DNA from: JAFGPJ01 sp964439135
GTDB taxonomy: Bacteria; Planctomycetota; Phycisphaerae; Sedimentisphaerales; Anaerobacaceae
Direction: 5' to 3'
DNA: 5,346 bases
Assembly (NCBI GenBank): GCA_964439135.1
Contig: CAYTNN010000269.1
Location: forward strand, 1 to 5,346
Shown: positions 1 through 5,346 of the stretch, one piece after another
How positions within the stretch are numbered: position 1 is the first letter of the stretch
Layout of the letters: each line of letters opens with the position of its first letter
Made by a program: the position numbers and the translations under genes
The notes under the pieces: generated by a model
Database searches by the model: none
What the model saw: the letters and a program-made list of their open reading frames with translations, nothing else
Told to the model about the DNA's origin: nothing

Positions 1-2609
1 CCCACAGCTATCATCAGCAATGTGAATGCTTCTTTCCTTTCTTTCTCGGCGCCGGCAAATTTATAATTAAAACCCGGCGGCGCGGGAATCTTATCAATCG
101 CTTTTCTAACATCCTCTACTACCGAACCAAGGTCTCTGCCGGCGATTTCAGCGGAAACCGTAATGTAACGCTCCTGGTCTTTTCTTTCTATCTTTGTCGG
201 CCCCAGACCTTGCTCGATATCCGCTACATTGGCCAGGCTGACTTGACCGCCGCCGGCTATACTGATGGGCACATCCCGCAAATCTTCGATCCTGTCACGG
301 TCTTTTGGCTGCAACCTGACTTCCACATCATATTCATCGCCGGCCTCACGATATCTCGTGGCGGTGCTGCCGGCAAAAAATGTCTCTATCTGCCTGCCGA
401 TAGTCCTCACATCAAGCCCCATGTTAGATGCTTTCTCGCGGTCGATGACGACTTTAATCTCCGGCTTTTCCTCTTTTCGACTGATTTGCACATCCTCCAC
501 CCCCTCCACGGCGGCTATTGCCGTCTCGACGGCCTCGGCGTACACCCTCGCCTGATCCATGTCGTGCCCGTAAAGCTCGACAGTCAGTTTCCCGCCGGCA
601 CCAAACATCAACGCCTCAAGCGGATCCTCCGCACTGTAGCGAATAGTTGCACCCGGAATCTTGTCCGTGATTTTGCGAAGTCTTTTTATCAGCTCAATTG
701 GCGAAGCGCTGCGCTGATCCTTGGGCTTCAAGCTGATAAACAAAATCCCCTTATAGCTTTCCTCGTCCGTTTCGAAGTTTGCACCCGCGCCGTAAACGCC
801 CCAGCGAATAAAACTGTTCCGCCTCTCAGGAATATGATTTTCCGTTATCGTTTGTAACTGGCGGGCCACGATGCCGGTCCGTTCGTATCTCGTGCCGATC
901 GGCAGTTCGTACTGAGCCGATACCCGATTCTGGTCCTGCTGAGGAAAAAATTCGATGCCTATAAACCCAACCAGGCCAATGCTCCAAACAAATAAAACGA
1001 CACAGGAAATAAACACTGTTTTGCGATTTGCCAGCGACCAGTTCAGGAACTTTACATACAGCAGCTCCATCCCGGCCAATACTTTTTCGCCCAAACGGTA
1101 AAAGAAATCCAATACGGATTTCGACGAATCCGGATTACGAACTTTCAGGAGTTTCGAGCTCAGCATAGGCACGAGCATAAGGGCGGTAAACAAGGAAGCC
1201 ACAAGAGCCATAGTTATAATTGCGGCAAACTGACCGAATACAATCGCCGCTATGCCGCCAACAAACATAATAGGCGCAAAAATCGAAATCGTCGTCAGGG
1301 TTGAAGCAATGACAGCCACACCTACTTCATTCGCACCGAAAACGGCTCCTTCTTTCGCCCGTTCCCCTTTTTCACGATGGCGATTGATATTGTCAATAAC
1401 TACGATAGCATTATCAACCACAAGACCTACGGCAACCGCCAGGCTGGCCAGTGAATCGGTATTAATCGTGTAATTCGCCAGGTACATTAACAGGAACGTA
1501 ATAATCAACGACGTTGGAATCGCAGCAGCTACGATAAGACTGGCACGAAAGTCTCTCAGGAAAAAAAGAAGCACAATAAAGACAAAGAAGACAGCCCAAA
1601 AAACCGTGTCACGCAAGGTGCCCACGGAAGCCAGAATAAACTCGGAGCTGTCCATCACAATCCTGGATTCGATATCGGGCGGCAGATTCTTTATCAACTG
1701 CTCGAGTTTCTCGCTGACGGCCCGCGCCACCTCCACCGTGTTTTTGCCGCTCTGTTTCTGAATAAATACAGCCATCGCCTTTTTGCCGTTCATGCGCACT
1801 TCAAAAGTTCGCTCCTTGAAGAAATCCCTCACGTCGGCGACGTCTTTTAACTTTATCGTTATGCCGTTTCGACTGGCAATAACTACTTCGGCAACTTCTT
1901 CCGGGCTCGAAAATTCCTCGGGCGTGCGCAACAGATAATCTTTGTAGCCGGTTTTTATATTGCCTCCCGGAGTGCTGATATTCTGAGCGGCAAGAGCCAT
2001 GTTCAACTGTGTAACAGATAAATTCAAAGCCGCAAGTTTGTCCCTGTCGATATCGACACGTATCTGACGCAGCAGTCCCCCACCCGCCGTGACCGAAGCA
2101 ACACCATCGACCCGCTTGAGAGGATCCACTATCTCGTCATCGACGATATCCTGCAGGTCCGGATAGCTGTCCTCGGCCGTGAAAGCTATAATCGCAATCG
2201 GTATCATCGAGAGGTCGAACTTGAAAATAATCGGATTCCCCGCTTCCTCCGGCAGCCGCTCCCTGATAAGATCGATCCTCTCGCGCACATCGTTGATACT
2301 TTCATCTATCTTTTCGCCCCAATCGAACTTCAATGTCACCGTGGACATCCCCTCTTTCGATACCGAAATTACCTCGTCCACTCCGGAAATCGTGCTCAGG
2401 GTATCCTCCATCGGCTCGGTTATGAGCGTTTCTATCTCTTCGGGCCCCGCCCCCTCATACGCCGTGATAACCGAAACCGAAGGTATCTCCAGCTCCGGCA
2501 TCAAATCCAGTCCCAGCATGGACATCGACACCAGGCCCAAAACCACCATCGCGACAAATATCATCAATGTCGTGACCGGCCTGTTTACGGAAATCTGTGC
2601 GAGTTTCAT
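1..2609 (-). CDS. HAE1-type RND efflux permease (AcrB-like), 3' end outside window
   Basis: Inner-membrane proton-driven pump subunit of a tripartite efflux system. Reading the minus strand from ATG at 2609 gives 869 residues with no stop before the window edge. HAE1 permeases usually have about 1,020-1,050 residues, so roughly 150-180 are missing, and the protein breaks off at the start of TM8 (FTLLMIAVG, 862 on). Seen in order: TM1 at about 11-31, the first porter region with FDWG at about 96-99 and KQSGKNTVEVAR at about 284-295, TM2-TM6 between about 334 and 482, TM7 at about 530-549, FFPQQDQ at 553-559, then the second porter region. TM4 carries the family motif GLVVDNAIVVIDN, with D399-N400 at the place of AcrB D407-D408. 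The TM10 lysine of the proton relay would lie outside the window. The start overlaps the adaptor stop by four bases (ATGA) and has an AGAGG ribosome site. The motif set fits HAE1 rather than heavy-metal (CusA-type) permeases. Substrate unknown. Family assignment is very secure. Confidence 0.96.
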   Translation of the reverse strand, partial: MKLAQISVNRPVTTLMIFVAMVVLGLVSMSMLGLDLMPELEIPSVSVITAYEGAGPEEIETLITEPMEDTLSTISGVDEVISVSKEGMSTVTLKFDWGEKIDESINDVRERIDLIRERLPEEAGNPIIFKFDLSMIPIAIIAFTAEDSYPDLQDIVDDEIVDPLKRVDGVASVTAGGGLLRQIRVDIDRDKLAALNLSVTQLNMALAAQNISTPGGNIKTGYKDYLLRTPEEFSSPEEVAEVVIASRNGITIKLKDVADVRDFFKERTFEVRMNGKKAMAVFIQKQSGKNTVEVARAVSEKLEQLIKNLPPDIESRIVMDSSEFILASVGTLRDTVFWAVFFVFIVLLFFLRDFRASLIVAAAIPTSLIITFLLMYLANYTINTDSLASLAVAVGLVVDNAIVVIDNINRHREKGERAKEGAVFGANEVGVAVIASTLTTISIFAPIMFVGGIAAIVFGQFAAIITMALVASLFTALMLVPMLSSKLLKVRNPDSSKSVLDFFYRLGEKVLAGMELLYVKFLNWSLANRKTVFISCVVLFVWSIGLVGFIGIEFFPQQDQNRVSAQYELPIGTRYERTGIVARQLQTITENHIPERRNSFIRWGVYGAGANFETDEESYKGILFISLKPKDQRSASPIELIKRLRKITDKIPGATIRYSAEDPLEALMFGAGGKLTVELYGHDMDQARVYAEAVETAIAAVEGVEDVQISRKEEKPEIKVVIDREKASNMGLDVRTIGRQIETFFAGSTATRYREAGDEYDVEVRLQPKDRDRIEDLRDVPISIAGGGQVSLANVADIEQGLGPTKIERKDQERYITVSAEIAGRDLGSVVEDVRKAIDKIPAPPGFNYKFAGAEKERKEAFTLLMIAV

Positions 2610-3754
2610 TTGATATCCTCTATCCGAACAATCTCGACACTTATTCCGTCAATTAAAAAATTCATCCCGTTAACTACAAGCGTCTCGCCGGCCTTCACCC
2701 CATCGGTTATTTCATACATGTCCGCCTGTTTTATACCAACTTCGACAAAACGCTTGTGCGCAATCTTCCCGGCACTCGCCTCTTCGATCACATACACGTA
2801 ATGCTCGCCGATCTTACCCCCGAGAATTACGTCCCGGGGTATAATCACCGCGTCGGCCTTTTGCTTCGTAATCAGAGTCACTCTCGCAAACATACCGGGC
2901 TTCAGCAACAGTTCGTCATTTTGAAGCTGTATTTCAACCTGTAACGTATTAGTTTGTGCATCAAGTGCCGGATGAATCGAGTAAACCTTCGCATCGAATT
3001 GCCTTTCCGCGAACGTATCAACTTTGATTTTAGCAGGCATCCCGGCGTAAATTTCCGCACCGTATCTTTCCGCGACGGCAACGATTATCTTAACAGTCTC
3101 CATATCGGCGATAGTAACGATTCTGTCACCCGCCCTGACCATGTTGCCCTCGTCAATATGCTTGGCTGTCACTATCCCGTTAATCGGCGAGACAATTGTG
3201 GATTCGCGAAGGTTTAATTTTGCCAGTTCCAGATTGGCTTTGGCCAGATCCAGACTTGCCGCCGCCAATTCGGCAGCGGTTGTCACTTTATCTTTGCTCT
3301 GCTCGGTAGCCGATCCACCCTCGTATAAGGCAATGATACGCCTCTTCTCCCGCTCGGTATCGGCCAGTTCAACTTCTTTAGCCGTAACGCTGCTTGTCGC
3401 GGCAGCCAACTGGGCCAGGTAAATATCGTGGTCGATAACCGCAAGCTGCTGAGACTTTCTGATCGACACGCCCTCTTCAACCACAGTCAAGTCACCCCCA
3501 TCCGAAAGAACACGCAGTGATTCGACTCTGCCGGGAACTTTGGACGCCACAGCCACAACCTGTTTCGCTTTTATCCAGCCTGTCAGTTGTATCGTCTCTT
3601 CTATCGAGCCGGTGGCCACAACTTCAACCTCAACCGGAACGATTCTTTTCTCCTCTGCATCCGGGGCGGACTTTTGTTTATACCCATACCAATACGTAAA
3701 AAATACCAGGACCAGCGCTGCAAACAAATACAAGATTCTTCTTATAATTTTCAT
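2606..3754 (-). CDS. RND efflux periplasmic adaptor (membrane fusion protein, AcrA/HlyD family)
   Basis: Periplasmic adaptor that links the inner-membrane permease to the outer-membrane channel; 382 residues, normal for the family. Residues 7-25 form one hydrophobic segment with no lipobox cysteine, so it is probably held by an uncleaved membrane anchor. Next come the first half of the lipoyl domain (about 66-108, with GRV at 75-77), an alpha-helical hairpin rich in Ala, Leu, Lys and Glu (about 112-183), the second lipoyl half (SPINGIV at 189-195, EGNMVRAGD at 202-210), a beta-barrel (about 216-295, ending KPGMFARVTL) and the membrane-proximal domain (about 296-382, IPRDVI then DGVKAGETLVVNG). 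The hairpin tip has R139, L143 and T150 at the spacing of the Arg-Leu-Ser motif that contacts TolC in AcrA. I chose ATG 3754 because AGGGG lies 8 bases upstream; an in-frame TTG at 3781 would add nine residues and overlap the preceding gene. An insertion of about 10 residues breaks the first lipoyl half (around 84-93). Confidence 0.96.
   Translation of the reverse strand: MKIIRRILYLFAALVLVFFTYWYGYKQKSAPDAEEKRIVPVEVEVVATGSIEETIQLTGWIKAKQVVAVASKVPGRVESLRVLSDGGDLTVVEEGVSIRKSQQLAVIDHDIYLAQLAAATSSVTAKEVELADTEREKRRIIALYEGGSATEQSKDKVTTAAELAAASLDLAKANLELAKLNLRESTIVSPINGIVTAKHIDEGNMVRAGDRIVTIADMETVKIIVAVAERYGAEIYAGMPAKIKVDTFAERQFDAKVYSIHPALDAQTNTLQVEIQLQNDELLLKPGMFARVTLITKQKADAVIIPRDVILGGKIGEHYVYVIEEASAGKIAHKRFVEVGIKQADMYEITDGVKAGETLVVNGMNFLIDGISVEIVRIEDIK
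2617..2621 (-). promoter_or_regulatory. Ribosome binding site of the permease gene, inside the adaptor coding region
   Basis: AGAGG on the minus strand ends 7 bases before ATG 2609 and lies within the last codons of the adaptor. Together with the ATGA overlap (2606-2609) it suggests that permease translation is coupled to that of the adaptor, which would help keep subunit levels matched. The coupling is inferred from the layout. Confidence 0.8.
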
Positions 3755-3762
3755 TTTGTCTG

Positions 3763-3767
3763 CCCCT
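3763..3767 (-). promoter_or_regulatory. Ribosome binding site of the adaptor gene
   Basis: AGGGG on the minus strand ends 8 bases before ATG 3754 and lies wholly in the 16-base gap after the TAA of the outer-membrane gene. It supports ATG 3754 over the upstream TTG at 3781. The gap is too short for an independent promoter or a terminator, so the two genes are very likely on one transcript. Confidence 0.8.
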
Positions 3768-3770
3768 GTT

Positions 3771-5276
3771 TTATTCAACAAGTGCTATCAGCGTATTTTC
3801 TTCCGCATTGCCTGATTCAATTCTGGCCTGACCTTCCGATTCCGCGGTTTCAACAGATGCCAGAGTTCCCATCGCTTTCTGGAAATCCAGTTTAGCAATT
3901 ATGTGCGAGTATATAGCCTGGTAATGGTTTGCCCTTGCCGTCGTCAAAGCGGCCTGGGCGTCGATCATTTCAACCTGCGTGTTTGTTCCCTCTCTGTAGC
4001 CGACTCCCGCAAGCCGCAGGCCTTCTTCGGCCCTGGTAAGATTCAACTGCTGAGACTCGATAAACTCCGCCGTATTCTCGATGCCCAGTTGAGCTTTGGT
4101 CAGTTCGAATAAAGCGGTCTCCTCGGCGTCAATTAAATCTATCTGCCCTTGCTTTAGCCGCGCTTTTTGCGCAACGATCTGACCGTCACGCATAAAACCA
4201 TCGAAAATAGGCACGCTCGCCGTAATCCCTCCCTGCCAGGCGTGGCCCCATTCAATCGCCATCATACTGTGCGGGTCGGGTTTTGCCCAGGTATTGCTGT
4301 AATAACCGCTAACTACAGGAAAATATTGGCTGCGGGCGACATTGAGCAGCTCTTTCTGCATTTTTATATCGAACTCCCGGCCAATCAAATCCGGCCGGTT
4401 TCGATAAGCCGCTTCAACGGCCTGCTCCATTGTTATATTCGAAGGAACATAAAGCAACTCATCTGAAAGGACAAAATCGCTGTCCTGCGAAACGCCCATT
4501 ACCTTGATTAGATTGGCTTTTGCGACGTTGATCGCATTCTTATTTTGTATAAACTCAGCCTGGAAATTGGAAAGTTCCACTTCCGCTCGCAGAACGTCAA
4601 AATCAGCAGCAACACCGCCCCGCTGCCGCTGCTTGACATTATCGAGATGGGCCTGGGCCGAGCGAACGGCATCAGTGCTTATCTCCAGCAGGTGCTGACT
4701 TAGCAAAACATCGAAATAAGCATGCTCGGCGGCATAAACCATATCCTGAACAGCCGCTCGAACCGTCTCATCGGTAAGCAGCGTCATCAATTTCGCCGCG
4801 TTTATTCTGGCCGGTATCGAACCGCCGGCATAAATCGGCTGGGTAACCATTAAAACCGTAGAGTAGTTGTCCTCGTCACCAAACTGGATCTTCTCCTTGC
4901 CCGTAGGCGTATCAATTTCAAAAGACGTCACCTCATCGAACCTGGTGTAATCACCGGTAAGATTAACTTTAGGTAAAATCGCCGAATAGGATTTAAGACG
5001 TTCTCCCCGGGCGACCTCCCTCTCTTGTACAATACTCTGCAATACTTTGTTATTAACCAATGCCAGTTTTGTGCAGTCTGCTATATTGAGCTTGCCGCTG
5101 ATAACGGGCTGGGACCGCTCCTGCCGCTCTTTGCGACTTTCCCATTGCCGAAAAGCAGCCTCTCTCGACAACCCTACATCTTCATAATATTTCTCGCTGC
5201 TTACACATCCAGCCAATTGTAAAGTGACCAGAACTCCGATTAACATCACAATACATTTCTTAAACACAATTTTCAT
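3771..5276 (-). CDS. TolC-family outer-membrane efflux lipoprotein
   Basis: Outer-membrane channel of the pump: by family precedent a trimeric beta-barrel with a long periplasmic alpha-helical tunnel. The product has 501 residues, as usual for lipidated TolC/OprM-like proteins. A basic start (MKIVFKK), a hydrophobic stretch and the lipobox LAGC put the lipidated cysteine at residue 24. The mature protein begins with a charged linker (about 25-60), followed by the two repeats typical of the family. Repeat one has LALVNNKVLQ at 71-80, LPKVNLTGDY at 101-110, VTQPIYAGG at 144-152 and GGVAADFDVLRAEV at 220-233. Repeat two has AVEAAYRNRPDL at 286-297, YFPVVSGYYSNTW at 318-330, ASVPIFDGF at 353-361 and GYREGTNTQVEMIDAQ at 426-441. 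It ends with a Glu-rich tail after LDFQKAMG (463-470). ATG 5276 is chosen because it has a GAGG ribosome site 8 bases upstream and puts the signal peptide at the N-terminus; an in-frame ATG at 5324 would place 16 polar residues in front. First gene of the visible operon, 16 bases before the adaptor. Confidence 0.95.
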   Translation of the reverse strand: MKIVFKKCIVMLIGVLVTLQLAGCVSSEKYYEDVGLSREAAFRQWESRKERQERSQPVISGKLNIADCTKLALVNNKVLQSIVQEREVARGERLKSYSAILPKVNLTGDYTRFDEVTSFEIDTPTGKEKIQFGDEDNYSTVLMVTQPIYAGGSIPARINAAKLMTLLTDETVRAAVQDMVYAAEHAYFDVLLSQHLLEISTDAVRSAQAHLDNVKQRQRGGVAADFDVLRAEVELSNFQAEFIQNKNAINVAKANLIKVMGVSQDSDFVLSDELLYVPSNITMEQAVEAAYRNRPDLIGREFDIKMQKELLNVARSQYFPVVSGYYSNTWAKPDPHSMMAIEWGHAWQGGITASVPIFDGFMRDGQIVAQKARLKQGQIDLIDAEETALFELTKAQLGIENTAEFIESQQLNLTRAEEGLRLAGVGYREGTNTQVEMIDAQAALTTARANHYQAIYSHIIAKLDFQKAMGTLASVETAESEGQARIESGNAEENTLIALVE

Positions 5277-5346
5277 AGCTTCATCCTCGTTAAAAAATTC
5301 AGAAGTCACTGGAATACGGAACATACAACTTCAGCATTCAGTGCTC
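5277..5346 (-). other. Upstream leader of the operon, no clear promoter
   Basis: These 70 bases precede the outer-membrane gene. Apart from the ribosome site I see no convincing -35/-10 pair, operator or leader structure. An upstream gene or the true promoter may lie beyond the right edge, so it is open whether the outer-membrane gene is really the first gene of the transcript. Confidence 0.4.
5285..5288 (-). promoter_or_regulatory. Ribosome binding site of the outer-membrane gene
   Basis: GAGG on the minus strand ends 8 bases before ATG 5276. It decides the start in favour of 5276 over the in-frame ATG at 5324, which has no comparable purine-rich core at a suitable distance. Confidence 0.75.

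Noticed and set aside
210..857. A 215-codon plus-strand open frame opposite the permease gene.
   Set aside because: The minus strand here encodes clear RND porter-domain sequence. The plus-strand product has no recognisable domain and no good ribosome site; it is a shadow frame.
2179..2613. A 144-codon plus-strand open frame rich in Ser and Ile opposite the permease N-terminus.
   Set aside because: Low-complexity composition mirrors the antisense of the conserved RND N-terminal region. No independent evidence for a gene.
3755..3781. TTG at 3781 as the adaptor start, nine residues longer and overlapping the previous gene by 11 bases.
   Set aside because: ATG 3754 has a strong AGGGG at proper spacing and begins a typical N-terminal anchor; the extra residues add nothing recognisable.
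5277..5324. In-frame ATG at 5324 as start of the outer-membrane protein.
   Set aside because: It would put 16 polar residues before the lipoprotein signal peptide and lacks a convincing ribosome site, whereas ATG 5276 has GAGG at 8 bases.
5333..5345. Small inverted repeat AGCA-TTCAG-TGCT near the right edge, a possible operator half.
   Set aside because: Four-base arms are expected by chance and it is cut close to the window edge, so it cannot be called an operator.
5307..5346. A 12-codon minus-strand frame (MLKLYVPYSSDF) upstream of the operon as a leader peptide.
   Set aside because: Too short, with no ribosome site visible and no run of regulatory codons or attenuator hairpin after it.
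1..5346. An undescribed accessory system within the window.
   Set aside because: All coding space is explained by three standard efflux-pump genes without extra domains, repeats or unexplained gaps.

Overview
The window holds one minus-strand operon for a tripartite RND efflux pump, read from right to left: an outer-membrane TolC-type lipoprotein (5276-3771), a periplasmic adaptor (3754-2606) and an HAE1-type (AcrB-like) inner-membrane RND permease (2609 to the left edge, incomplete). Almost every base belongs to one of these three genes. The only non-coding parts are a 16-base gap between the first two genes and about 70 bases at the right end.

The organism must be a diderm (Gram-negative-type) bacterium, because the three products span inner membrane, periplasm and outer membrane, and the outer-membrane factor carries a lipoprotein signal. 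Base composition is fairly balanced and nothing in the window fixes the phylum. There are no RNA genes, mobile-element parts, CRISPR repeats or foreign-looking segments, and I see no frameshift in any of the three genes.

The genes are packed for joint expression. The adaptor starts 16 bases after the outer-membrane gene stops and has its own Shine-Dalgarno. The permease start codon overlaps the adaptor stop in an ATGA arrangement. By the family's known mechanism, the permease uses the proton gradient to capture substrate from the periplasm or inner membrane, the adaptor hairpins dock onto the outer-membrane channel, and the channel opens to the outside. The substrate cannot be read from the sequence, and no regulator lies inside the window.

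I found no undescribed system. The points worth a second look are small: a roughly 10-residue insertion in the adaptor's lipoyl domain, an Asp-Asn pair in permease TM4 where AcrB has Asp-Asp, a Thr in place of the usual Ser in the adaptor tip motif, and a Glu-rich tail on the outer-membrane protein.
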